Assembly (NCBI GenBank): GCA_019242475.1
Contig: JAFAVK010000018.1
Coordinates: 1-41,085, forward strand
DNA length: 41,085 nt
Direction of reading: 5' to 3'
Source of the DNA: Acidobacteriota bacterium
GTDB taxonomy: Bacteria > Acidobacteriota > Blastocatellia > Pyrinomonadales > Pyrinomonadaceae
The position numbers and the translations under genes are program-made. Each line of letters begins with the position of its first letter. The first letter of the stretch is position 1. The notes under the pieces are model-generated. The model had not been told where the DNA came from, did not search any database, and was given only the letters and a program-made list of their open reading frames with translations. Positions 33,813 to 41,020 of the stretch are shown piece after piece.

Positions 33813-35987
33813 CTACTCGATTGTAAAATCTATCTGGCGCGTCGCGGTCACCTTCGAGACGTTGTCCGTCGCGGTCACTTCGAGCAGATAGACGCCCGGG
33901 GTTAAGCTCTGAAGCGGAATCTGCGCCGCGTACGGAATGCCTGCCGCATCGCTCCCGTTGACGATTGACACCGTATGCGGCGGCGCGCCCATGACGGTCT
34001 GGTTGTTGCGCCGAACTTTAATCTCCAGGCTCACGTCGGGCGCGCTGCCGGCGGCGTTGTAGATCATGAGGCGCAGGAGCAGGTGTGCGGCGCGCTGAAA
34101 GCGGCGGGCAACTTTCGGGATGAGCGTGGGAGCGCCCGACGCCTGCGCGGTACCCTCTTCGGAGAGCAGCAGGCCGCTCAGAGCGAGGCGGGCCGCTTTC
34201 AACTCCGGCACTTCAACCCACTGGGACGCGCTGCCGAGAAGCCCTGTACGGCCGTCGCGCGCGGCGACGCGGAACTGGTACAGCCCCGGCCCGCCGACCG
34301 GCACCGTGAAGGTCGTGACAATCTGTAGGCGCTTTTGACCCGCCGCGCCGCCGGCGTCGAGGGTGAGGCTCCGCCCCGCGCTGCCGACGACCTTGCCCTT
34401 TTCGTCAAACACGACATACGAGACATCGATATCCGGCCGCCGCGCCGCGCCGCCCGCGTCGCGTTGCACCTGTTCGCCTTCCAGTTGGACGGCGGCATTC
34501 AGCGCGGCGCCCGCCCGCCCGTTGCTCGTAAAGACGGCGTACAGATCGACGGGCAGGTCGCGGCGGACGGCCGATGAGTTGAGGGCGTTGTTCAGCGCGG
34601 CGGCGGAAGTCGCGGAGGTCGCGGCGGCCGGGGCGGCTTTCGACGCAGCCGCGCGCCCCGCCGCGTTGTCGAAAAAGCCGCGCCGCACGCGCACGGTGAG
34701 GTCGGGGCGCCCTCTGACGCTCACCTCGATCTTGCGGAATTTCGGCCCGCCGCTTTCGGGCTCGACGCTCTCCGGCCGCCAGCCGAGCAGGTAGTATTCG
34801 GAAGTTTCGTCGAGCGCCTTCGTGACCGCTTTTTCGAGCGCGTTGGTGTTGAGCAGCGCGCGCCCGCCCGTGTCGGCGGCGAGAGCGCGTAACACCTCTT
34901 GCGTCGCAAGCTCTTCTGCGCTCTGGCTGGTGGCCGCGAAAGGACGCCCCTCCGAAGAGGCGAGGTCGGGGCTGATGCCGCTGCTCGCGTCGAGCATAGG
35001 GACGGCAAGGCCGTACGCGGCGACCGAGTAGATTACCGTCCCGGTGCGCGCCGCAACGTCCGCGACGCGTTGCAGCTTGTTAGTGGCGTTGGCCTCCTGC
35101 GGGTCTAGCGGGAAGCCGTCAGAGATGAAGAATAGGATTCGGCGCCCTTGTGTACTGCTGCGCGCTGACGAGACCTGCTCAAGGGCGGAGAGGATGGCTT
35201 CGCTCAGCAGGGCGGCCTGGCGGCGGATGCGCCGCGCGCGGTTTTTGACAGTTACTTCCGCGAGGCTGCGCGGGTACGGCGCACCGAGGAAACTGTTTTC
35301 GCTGATCGTCTGCTGCACAAGGTATTCGAACATCTCCGGGTCGCCGCGGTCGATCAGAAGCGCCTGGTTCGCGGACATCAGCGGCCGTTCCGTATCGAGG
35401 GCCGTGCGCGACTGGTATGAAATCCGCTTGACGGCGGCGCGCAGCACGGCCTTGTCGTTAGTGAACTGCTGCAAGAACCCTATCTGCCCGCTCGCCGAAG
35501 CGATGAGTACCTGCATCGAGGGCGTCACCTCTTCGTCAATGAAGCGGGAGAGGAGGGCTCGCACCCGCGCCACGCCTTCGGGCGAGAGGTGCACGTCGTC
35601 GATGAAGAAGAGCACGGAGCGCCCGCGCTCGGCGGGCGGCGCGGCTGAACTCTGGTCGGCCTCCGCGGCCTCGCCGCGCGCGGCGCGGATGCGCGCGGCC
35701 TCGGCGGTGCTGCCCGCGGCGGCGCGCTCGAAGAAGAGGACGGGCTGCTCCCTGCCGTCAACTTTCAGCTCGAACTGCTCGCGCCCCAGGTTCTCGACAA
35801 AGTGCCCGCCGCGGTCGAAGACCGTGACGTCCGTCTGCACCAGATTCGTGCTGATGCGCAGTACGTCCTCGGCCTCCTCCTGCGCCGGCCGGCCCGCGTC
35901 CTGCGCGAAGGCCGCCGGGGAGATGGCGGCCCACAGAGACGCGACGCACAACATGAGCTTTGCAAGAAGTCTCGGCGAGGCGGGCAA
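33813..35987 (-). CDS. Secreted VWFA-related protein of the acidobacterial type
   Basis: A 724-residue protein if it starts at TTG 35987, which has GAGAGGAG nine bases upstream and is followed directly by a signal peptide (LMLCVASLWAAISPAAFAQ). ATG 36014 in the same frame has no Shine-Dalgarno. The family hallmark RISTNLVQTDVTVFDRGG and NLGREQFELKVDG open the mature part. A von Willebrand A-like domain follows, with FFIDDVHLSPEGVARV as the metal-site strand and ILFFISDGFPLDPQE later. The C-terminal third is beta-rich. The role is unknown; VWA domains bind proteins through a metal ion. This family is very common in Acidobacteriota. Confidence 0.85.
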   Translation of the reverse strand: MPASPRLLAKLMLCVASLWAAISPAAFAQDAGRPAQEEAEDVLRISTNLVQTDVTVFDRGGHFVENLGREQFELKVDGREQPVLFFERAAAGSTAEAARIRAARGEAAEADQSSAAPPAERGRSVLFFIDDVHLSPEGVARVRALLSRFIDEEVTPSMQVLIASASGQIGFLQQFTNDKAVLRAAVKRISYQSRTALDTERPLMSANQALLIDRGDPEMFEYLVQQTISENSFLGAPYPRSLAEVTVKNRARRIRRQAALLSEAILSALEQVSSARSSTQGRRILFFISDGFPLDPQEANATNKLQRVADVAARTGTVIYSVAAYGLAVPMLDASSGISPDLASSEGRPFAATSQSAEELATQEVLRALAADTGGRALLNTNALEKAVTKALDETSEYYLLGWRPESVEPESGGPKFRKIEVSVRGRPDLTVRVRRGFFDNAAGRAAASKAAPAAATSATSAAALNNALNSSAVRRDLPVDLYAVFTSNGRAGAALNAAVQLEGEQVQRDAGGAARRPDIDVSYVVFDEKGKVVGSAGRSLTLDAGGAAGQKRLQIVTTFTVPVGGPGLYQFRVAARDGRTGLLGSASQWVEVPELKAARLALSGLLLSEEGTAQASGAPTLIPKVARRFQRAAHLLLRLMIYNAAGSAPDVSLEIKVRRNNQTVMGAPPHTVSIVNGSDAAGIPYAAQIPLQSLTPGVYLLEVTATDNVSKVTATRQIDFTIE

Positions 35988-36063
35988 GGGTTCAGTCTCC
36001 TCTCGGACGTGCATTCAGCGGGTCGCGCGTCGGGCGCAGGCGGTTGTTAGATCGCGCCCGACG

Positions 36064-36303
36064 TTAAGATTGCGCTTTCTTTGCCAACCGCTCGAATTCG
36101 AGGGTGGCATGCCCGATAGCCTCACGTAACAGTGAGATACATGCGGATTCGTCGAGGGCGTTTAGAGATTCTTTCAGGGCGCTATTCATCCCCCACACAT
36201 GATAGCTGTGAACGCGACTAGAACCGCAGTTGTCGCAGGTGCGCGCCATCGAATCCTGTTCATTGTTGCATTCTAGGCAAAGATAGGAATCCTCTTCCTT
36301 CAT
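36064..36303 (-). CDS. Small zinc-ribbon protein
   Basis: A 79-residue protein from ATG 36303, with AGGAAAG upstream. CLECNNEQDSMARTCDNCG gives two CxxC knuckles 12 residues apart, a zinc ribbon. A helical C-terminal part follows (LNALDESACISLLREAIGHA) with no further known domain. Codon use and base composition are visibly less GC-rich than in all neighbours, about half G+C by eye, which hints at recent acquisition. It lies upstream of the VWFA gene on the same strand. Confidence 0.7.
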   Translation of the reverse strand: MKEEDSYLCLECNNEQDSMARTCDNCGSSRVHSYHVWGMNSALKESLNALDESACISLLREAIGHATLEFERLAKKAQS

Positions 36304-36598
36304 ATTCTTTCCTGCTCCCAAGAAATGCCTCTCTTAAGCTGCCGCAGAATAAGCGATCTAACTACAGTTAGACGTACCACAAGCCGCCCGATTGTACGCC
36401 CGTTGCGCCGCCTTGAGCCTCTTCGTTTGAAAGCCTTCTACCTGAACCGGCCAAAAAACTCAATCCTCATCCCGGGGCGAGCCGGCCCCCGCGCGCCTCC
36501 GGGCAGTGATAAGGAGATTTAAAATCGTCATCCGCCGGCACGACAAGAGGTGTCTTTCAAGACGCCGAGACTTTTAGTCGTTGACTCGCGCACGCCGT

Positions 36599-36627
36599 TT
36601 GTCATAAAAGCGCTCCGACTATTTTAT
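36599..36627 (+). promoter_or_regulatory. Possible promoter for the seven-helix membrane protein
   Basis: The 379-base gap 36304-36682 has no supported gene. It is AT-richer near its right end, where TTGTCA (36599-36604) is followed after 17 bases by TTTTAT (36622-36627). The -35 is good and the -10 weak. Confidence 0.35.
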
Positions 36628-36682
36628 ATGTCGTGTGCCTTCGAAGGAGGCGCGGGGCGAAAAACGTCTCGGAGGCTCCCTT

Positions 36683-37471
36683 TTGCCAGACCGAAGCCAA
36701 AAAAAGGGCCGGCGCCGGTTCACGCCGGTCAACTACCGCGGGCTGCTGTTCGACCTGGCGGTCTTCGTCTGCAACGTCTTCCTCGTCCGGCTGCTGACGC
36801 GGCACGTCGGGCGTTTACTGTCGCTGACCTTCCTGAAAGACGACCCGCAGGCGGCCCGCACCCTTCTCGTCATCATCTCCGCGGCGTTCGCCGCGCAGCT
36901 CGTCGGCGCGGCCCTCAAACGCAGGCCGCTCCAGGCGAGGCTGCTCGCGCGACACGAGGGCGGCGGCGGCACTCCCGTCATCGGCTGTGTCCTGATCCTC
37001 CATTTAGCCCTGACGCTCGTCACCTCCGCGGGGATCGTCGCGCTGCTCTCGTCCGGGTCGTCGGGCGGCGTCACGGTGCTCGTCGTCTGCCTGAGCCTCA
37101 TCCCGACGGCGCTCGTCTGGCGCGCGTTGACGCCGTACAAAAAGCCGCCCGCGCCCGACTGGCGCGACTCGCGCTGGGCCGAGACCGCCGCCGACCTCTG
37201 CCTCTTCGCGTACATGCTCGTGAACCTCGCCATCTGGAACACGTTGACGGCCGGGTCGAACGTGCGCGCGGCGAGCGTGGGCGACCTGTTCTCGCGCGCG
37301 CTCGGCTTCGTCCTCGTCAGCCCGGTGATTCTGCTCTTCTACCTCCCGCCGCGCCTCCTCTTCCTCGTCGAAGACTACAAGTACCCCGCGACCTGGCTCA
37401 GCATGCTGCTCGCCGTCGCGCCGGTCGCCTACCGCCTCATCATCGGCTCGCCCCTCAAGACTGATTGGTGA
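36683..37471 (+). CDS. Seven-helix membrane protein of unknown function
   Basis: A 262-residue protein. TTG 36683 is the likely start because GGAGG lies seven bases upstream; GTG 36635 in the same frame has no such site. After a basic N-terminus (RSQKKGRRRF) come about seven hydrophobic helices, for example FDLAVFVCNVFLVRLL, VIGCVLILHLALTLVTSAGI and VTVLVVCLSLIPTALVW. The soluble loops are short. I do not recognise the family. It converges with the esterase gene downstream. Confidence 0.72.
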   Translation: MPDRSQKKGRRRFTPVNYRGLLFDLAVFVCNVFLVRLLTRHVGRLLSLTFLKDDPQAARTLLVIISAAFAAQLVGAALKRRPLQARLLARHEGGGGTPVIGCVLILHLALTLVTSAGIVALLSSGSSGGVTVLVVCLSLIPTALVWRALTPYKKPPAPDWRDSRWAETAADLCLFAYMLVNLAIWNTLTAGSNVRAASVGDLFSRALGFVLVSPVILLFYLPPRLLFLVEDYKYPATWLSMLLAVAPVAYRLIIGSPLKTDW

Positions 37472-37485
37472 GACTCGGCGTTGTT

Positions 37486-37502
37486 AGCCCGCGGCTTTTT
37501 TT
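37486..37502 (+). terminator. Weak hairpin with T-tract after the membrane-protein gene
   Basis: AGCC-CGC-GGCT is followed immediately by six or more T bases, 15 bases past the stop. The stem is only four pairs, so this is a tentative call. Confidence 0.35.
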
Positions 37503-37516
37503 AAGTGTGGCTAAGA

Positions 37517-38542
37517 CTAAAGAATCCCGATCTCCCTGAGCCAGTTCTCCACGAGCGAAGGCCACATCGTCACCGGATGTTCCGTGCGCCTCAGACCGAA
37601 GGCGTGCCCGCCCTTGGCGAAGAGATGCACCTCCGCCGGGACGCCCGCGTCGTCGAGGGCGCGCGCGTAAACCGTGCTGTTGCAGATGTCGTCCACGGGG
37701 TCATCCCACGCCTGCAAGAGGAACGTCGGCGGCGTCTGCTTTGTGACGTGTATGCCGGGGTCGAGGGTGGCACCCTCGCGGCACAGGTGGCCCGGGTAAA
37801 GCGCGACGGCGAAGTCAGGGCGGCTGCTTAGCTTGTCGGCCGCATCGACCGGCTTGTAGGTGGGCTCGAAGATGTTGCTGGTCTGCGCGACCAGGTAGCC
37901 GCCCGCCGAGAAGCCGATCACCCCGACCTTGTTAGGGTCGAGGTTCAAATCCTTCGCCCCGGCGCGAACGAGCCTGATTGTTCTTTGCGCGTCCTGGAGT
38001 GCGCGGGGCACCTTGGGCGTGACGGCGCAATTGCAATCCTTGTCCCAGTGGTGATTGCTTTTGGGGACGCGATACTTGAGCAGGACGCACGTGATGCCTT
38101 TGGCCGTCATCCAGTCACATATTTCAGTCCCTTCGAGATCCATCGCCAGAAGCTGGAATCCGCCGCCGGGGAAGACCACCATCGACGCGCCGGTATTCTT
38201 ACCCGCGGGCGGGAAGACCGTCATGGTCGGAGAGGTTACGTCATAGGCTGCTGTGTATGGGCGCCCCGCGACGACATCCGGGGCTTTCGTGACCTCAACC
38301 CTCTCGGCCGGTTGAGAGACATCCGCCATGTCCGGCGCGCCGTTCGGCCAGATCGGAGTCTGTTTTAGTCCCGAAGGCGGCTGCCAGACACCGACCTGCG
38401 TGACCTCCGCTTGTTGCCGGTCTGATGTCTTGGGCCTGTTCGCCTGCTCCGGCTCGGCCCCGGGCTTGCGCGTCACGGCGATGCCGCCCGCCAGTCCTGA
38501 CGCTCCCAGGGCGCATACAAGTATCAGCAAAGTTCGGCGCAC
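37517..38542 (-). CDS. Secreted alpha/beta hydrolase (acetyl esterase/BD-FAE-like)
   Basis: A 341-residue protein starting at GTG 38542, with GGGGGGAA upstream. The signal segment is RTLLILVCALGASGLAGGI. The hydrolase has the oxyanion strand MVVFPGGGFQLLA, the nucleophile elbow VGVIGFSAGGYLVA, the acid in LLQAWDDPVDD and the base in FAKGGHAFGL. These correspond to the esterase/lipase families that include acetylxylan and feruloyl esterases. The substrate is not determined. The N-terminal 60 residues after the signal are Pro/Gln-rich linker. Transcription is toward the membrane-protein gene. Confidence 0.82.
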   Translation of the reverse strand: MRRTLLILVCALGASGLAGGIAVTRKPGAEPEQANRPKTSDRQQAEVTQVGVWQPPSGLKQTPIWPNGAPDMADVSQPAERVEVTKAPDVVAGRPYTAAYDVTSPTMTVFPPAGKNTGASMVVFPGGGFQLLAMDLEGTEICDWMTAKGITCVLLKYRVPKSNHHWDKDCNCAVTPKVPRALQDAQRTIRLVRAGAKDLNLDPNKVGVIGFSAGGYLVAQTSNIFEPTYKPVDAADKLSSRPDFAVALYPGHLCREGATLDPGIHVTKQTPPTFLLQAWDDPVDDICNSTVYARALDDAGVPAEVHLFAKGGHAFGLRRTEHPVTMWPSLVENWLREIGIL

Positions 38543-38636
38543 AATCGATTCCCCCCTGACTAAACGGACTTCACCGCGGCGGGCGAGTTTTACCGCTACC
38601 CAGAGCAAAACACAACCATTATTGAGGCATGGCACT

Positions 38637-38664
38637 ATTCCACGGAAACGTCCTTCTGTGGAAT
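38637..38664. promoter_or_regulatory. Inverted repeat upstream of the esterase gene
   Basis: The 382-base gap 38543-38924 has no gene. It holds ATTCCAC (38637-38643) and GTGGAAT (38658-38664), a 7-base inverted repeat about 100 bases upstream of the esterase start. It could be a regulator site; no protein can be assigned. Confidence 0.3.
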
Positions 38665-38821
38665 TACACGGCTGGCCTTATCTCTATCTCTATTCCGTGA
38701 AGTGGAGTTGGCTTGACGGACGGCGTGCTAAGCCGGCCGTTGCCGTCACGGCGTTTATCGCGGAACGCTCTACGCGCCGCCCCGCCTCGCCTTACCCCTA
38801 GTTGTAGAGCGTCGGCTCGCG

Positions 38822-38864
38822 GAAGAAGCGCCATCACTCAAGCGTTGAGTGATGGCGCTTCTTC
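38822..38864 (-). terminator. Terminator of the unknown helical-protein gene
   Basis: Perfect 20-bp arms (38822-38841 and 38845-38864) flank a GCG loop. The stem has GAAGAAG/CTTCTTC outer arms, so on the minus strand it ends in a pyrimidine-rich tail, 60 bases after the stop at 38925. Confidence 0.75.
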
Positions 38865-38924
38865 GCATTCGCGCTGGCGCGCTCGTGGCGGGCTGTAGGG
38901 TGCCCGCGCTCCCGGCGTGCATAA

Positions 38925-39614
38925 TCAGCCGTTGTCCGGCGGTGCGGGCGGCGCGCCCCCGTCGTCTTCGGGTTTGCGGCGGGGCGCGCTCTCGACGCGG
39001 CTCGCGCCCCGCCACGCGACGAGCTTGGGCGAGCCCTCCGGGTACTTGTTGGTGACGTGCGTGTCGAGGCGTTCGATCACCACGTCCATCTCCCGCAGCG
39101 TCGTCTCGACGGACGCGGTCGTGCCCAGGCCCGCGGTGTTCCCCTCGTTCTGGAGCGTGGCGAAGGATTGGAGGCTGTCGGCCTTCGACCGCAGGTCGTT
39201 AAGGACGGTCGCCTCCAGGTGGTACTCCTCGAAGAGTCCGATGAGCGGGGCCGCGGCGTCGGCGTACGCGCGCCCGGCTGCGGCGAGAGCCAGGTCGTTA
39301 GTAAATTTAGTCGGCGACTTGAAGAGCCCTTTGATGTCCGGGTGGTCGATGGCGATGGTCTGGGAGGTGTCCCAGACTTTCTTCATCAACTTGCGCAGGG
39401 CTGTACGTACCGTCGCGCGCCCCATAGTGCCCTGCCGGCGCTTGCCCTCGCCGGTCTCTCGCTCCGAGTCGAGCCCGCTCAACTGCGTCAGCAACTCCTT
39501 CAGACGCGCGGCCTGGATGCCCGCCTTACCGGCGGGGAAGTCCTCGGCCGCCGCGTCCATGTACACGTCCACGCGTTGACCGCGCTCGTAGAGTCTGCGC
39601 TGCCTGTCATTCAT
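38925..39614 (-). CDS. Unknown, mostly helical cytoplasmic protein
   Basis: A 229-residue protein from ATG 39614, with AAAGGAA seven bases upstream. There is no signal peptide or membrane segment. The sequence is charged and helical: it begins NDRQRRLYERGQRVDVYMDA, continues with LKELLTQLSGLDSERETGEG and ends in a Pro/Gly/Asp-rich tail (RKPEDDGGAPPAPPDNG). I do not recognise a domain. It has an unusually good promoter, and that promoter adjoins the 21-bp repeat array at 39758-40114, so its expression is probably the function of that array. It has its own terminator at 38822-38864. Confidence 0.75.
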   Translation of the reverse strand: MNDRQRRLYERGQRVDVYMDAAAEDFPAGKAGIQAARLKELLTQLSGLDSERETGEGKRRQGTMGRATVRTALRKLMKKVWDTSQTIAIDHPDIKGLFKSPTKFTNDLALAAAGRAYADAAAPLIGLFEEYHLEATVLNDLRSKADSLQSFATLQNEGNTAGLGTTASVETTLREMDVVIERLDTHVTNKYPEGSPKLVAWRGASRVESAPRRKPEDDGGAPPAPPDNG

Positions 39615-39727
39615 CTCTTGTTTCCTTTCAGGTGAAGGGAGGAAGATGCGAGTGTGAGTCCTCCCGGTGAGTCGAAGGTGATGAGGTTTACCGCCGGGGC
39701 AAGCTTTGTCCGCCTGGACGGGCGCGC

Positions 39728-39767
39728 ATTATATCCCCGAACGCGCCGAACTCAACAAAATTTTTTC
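39728..39767 (-). promoter_or_regulatory. Promoter of the helical-protein gene with UP-like A-tract
   Basis: On the minus strand an AAAAAATTTT tract (about 39766-39757) lies directly before TTGAGT (39755-39750). A 16-base spacer and a perfect TATAAT (39733-39728) follow. The transcript would start near 39721 with a leader of about 105 bases. The -35 overlaps the first degenerate unit of the repeat array. Confidence 0.75.
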
Positions 39768-40114
39768 GCCCGCCTCAACCGCAAGACTTCCCGCGCCGTC
39801 CGCACGCGCTCCCGCCTCGACTTCAAGCGTTCCCGAGCCATCTCAACGCGTTTTCATCTCAACTTAACGCGTTTTCGTCTTGACTCAACGGATTTTTGTC
39901 CCATCTCAACGCGGTTTCATGGCACCTCAACGGACTTTTGCGGCACCTCAACGGGTTTTCATGGCAGCTCAACGGACTTTTATGGCTCCTCAACGCGTTT
40001 TTGTCATGCCTCAACGGGTTTTCGTGGCAGCTCAACGCGTTTTCATGGCGTCTCAACGAACTTTTGCGGCCTCTGAACACGTTTTCGTCATGCCTGCACG
40101 CGTTTTTGTCGCCT
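39758..40114. repeat. Tandem array of 21-bp T-tract repeats (14 exact-period units, about 17 in all)
   Basis: Units start every 21 bases at 39821, 39842, 39863 and so on to 40094, with three more degenerate, GC-richer units to the left (39758, 39779, 39800). Each later unit begins CTCAACG, has TTTT or TTT at unit positions 10-13 and ends near TGGCAC or similar. Variation is concentrated at positions 8-10 and 14-21. The period equals two turns of B-DNA. The array lies in the 666-base gap between the helical-protein gene and the XRE gene. From 40115 to 40280 I see nothing further. Confidence 0.95.
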
Positions 40115-40280
40115 CCGCGTAAGTCCGCTCGACCTTGAAAATGAAAGGTTTAACCTCGGGGAGGCCCGAAGCGAGGCCGAAACACCCACCCGCTCGTTCA
40201 GAATGACGCGCCGCGTCGCCGGAAAGGCCCGCGCCGGGGGCTGTCTCCTTGATACGGCGGACGGTGGCTTTTAATCTGGG

Positions 40281-40595
40281 TTAAGTTCGCTTCCTACGTG
40301 GGGAGAACTTGCGTTTAATCTCTTCGTGGTTAGTCAGGCCGGGGAGTTTGTCAGGGAGGTCTAGGTCGTCGTCGATGAGGACTTCGGTCGGCACGCCTGC
40401 GAGGCGGGCGTAGCGCAGGAGAATCTGCAAGGACGGCTCGCGCTGTCCAGTCTCGTATCCGGATATCTGGCTGTAGGCGATGAGGTCTTCGGCGTCGAGA
40501 CGCCGGAGCAGTTCGGTCTGTGAGAGGCCGAGTGAGAGGCGAATCTGGCGTAGCTTCTCGCCGAGGCGTTCCGGTCTCGGACGCGCGTTGCCCAT
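40281..40595 (-). CDS. XRE-family helix-turn-helix regulator
   Basis: A 104-residue protein from ATG 40595, with GGGAGGTC eight bases upstream. The Cro/C1-type HTH spans about residues 10-70: LGEKLRQIRLSLGLSQTELL then YSQISGYETGQREPSLQILL. A short C-terminal tail (DDDLDLPDKLPGL, ending in basic residues) has no effector domain. It is divergent from the promoter at 40638 and lies next to the inverted repeat there, which is a likely operator. It also borders the repeat array. Confidence 0.92.
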   Translation of the reverse strand: MGNARPRPERLGEKLRQIRLSLGLSQTELLRRLDAEDLIAYSQISGYETGQREPSLQILLRYARLAGVPTEVLIDDDLDLPDKLPGLTNHEEIKRKFSPRRKRT

Positions 40596-40637
40596 CAGGA
40601 GCGACCTCCCGATAAGTAATCAGCGACAAGAAAAGTC

Positions 40638-40666
40638 TTGACTCTATTAACAGTTGTTAATAGAAT
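40638..40666 (+). promoter_or_regulatory. Consensus promoter with an embedded inverted-repeat operator
   Basis: TTGACT (40638-40643), a 17-base spacer and TAGAAT (40661-40666) form a near-ideal sigma-70 promoter facing right. TCTATTAAC-AGTT-GTTAATAGA (40643-40664) is a perfect 9-base inverted repeat filling the spacer. It is 48 bases upstream of the XRE start, so the XRE protein probably binds it and may control both directions. Confidence 0.75.
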
Positions 40667-40811
40667 GTCCCTGCGTGATTGATTCGCCGTGAGTAGAGAC
40701 CTCTCATGCTCAACGGCGACGCCCATCATTTAGCTTTCTGAGGCTGATGGTGAGCTACGCATCCGGCCGTTGCCTTATTTTCAAAGACACGAACGCGGAG
40801 GAGGATAACAC

Positions 40812-40835
40812 ATGAGCATTTTAGTGGGCGATTAG
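40812..40835 (+). CDS. Seven-codon ORF, possible leader peptide
   Basis: ATG 40812 follows GGAGGAGG by eight bases and encodes MSILVGD before TAG. It lies about 140 bases downstream of the predicted start of transcription from the promoter at 40638. There is no residue run typical of amino-acid attenuators. It may be a leader peptide, a translation-coupled sensor or the start of a degenerated gene. Confidence 0.4.
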   Translation: MSILVGD

Positions 40836-40864
40836 TACCGGCACGTCTCTGGGCAAGACTGTGC

Positions 40865-40920
40865 CGCGGCCCCGGCCTCACCGCGCGGGGCCGCGTGTCG
40901 AAGGGCACGCACGCGGCCCC
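40865..40920 (+). promoter_or_regulatory. Two mutually exclusive hairpins downstream of the short ORF
   Basis: CGCGGCCCCG (40865-40874) pairs with 40886-40895 over 10 bases. GGGGCCGCGTG (40887-40897) pairs perfectly with CACGCGGCCCC (40910-40920) over 11. The shared arm cannot do both, as in attenuators. No U-tract follows the second stem. Confidence 0.5.
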
Positions 40921-40969
40921 TCCCTGTCTACTGATACCAACTTGCGAAATAGAATAAGGCTCCTCAAGC

Positions 40970-41020
40970 TGGGAGCGCGGGCATCCCTGCCCGCCAAAGC
41001 GTGCCCCGGCACGCTTCCCA
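40970..41020. repeat. Double-hairpin palindromic element
   Basis: GCGGGCA-TCCC-TGCCCGC (40977-40994) and AAGCGTGCC-CC-GGCACGCTT (40997-41016) are adjacent perfect hairpins. They are enclosed by TGGGA (40970-40974) and TCCCA (41016-41020). The layout resembles dispersed REP-like elements that I recall from Acidobacteriota genomes. Confidence 0.55.

Noticed and set aside
36325..36522. 65-codon plus-strand reading in the gap before the membrane protein
   Set aside because: No ribosome site, no recognisable pattern, and it overlaps the divergent promoter region of the zinc-ribbon gene.
39654..40076. 140-codon plus-strand reading through the promoter and repeat array (S-T-R-F-H-G heptads)
   Set aside because: It has no Shine-Dalgarno, codon changes between units are mostly non-synonymous, and it is open because the unit lacks stops in that frame.
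39859..40080. 73-codon minus-strand reading of the array (H-E-N-A-L heptads)
   Set aside because: No ribosome-binding site; differences between units are non-synonymous; it stops inside the array.
39758..40114. CRISPR array
   Set aside because: The units are contiguous 21-bp repeats with no unique spacers, and no cas genes are present.
40820..40850. Antisense match to the end of 23S rRNA around ATTAGTACCGG
   Set aside because: Similarity stops after about 11 bases and the flanks do not fit rRNA.
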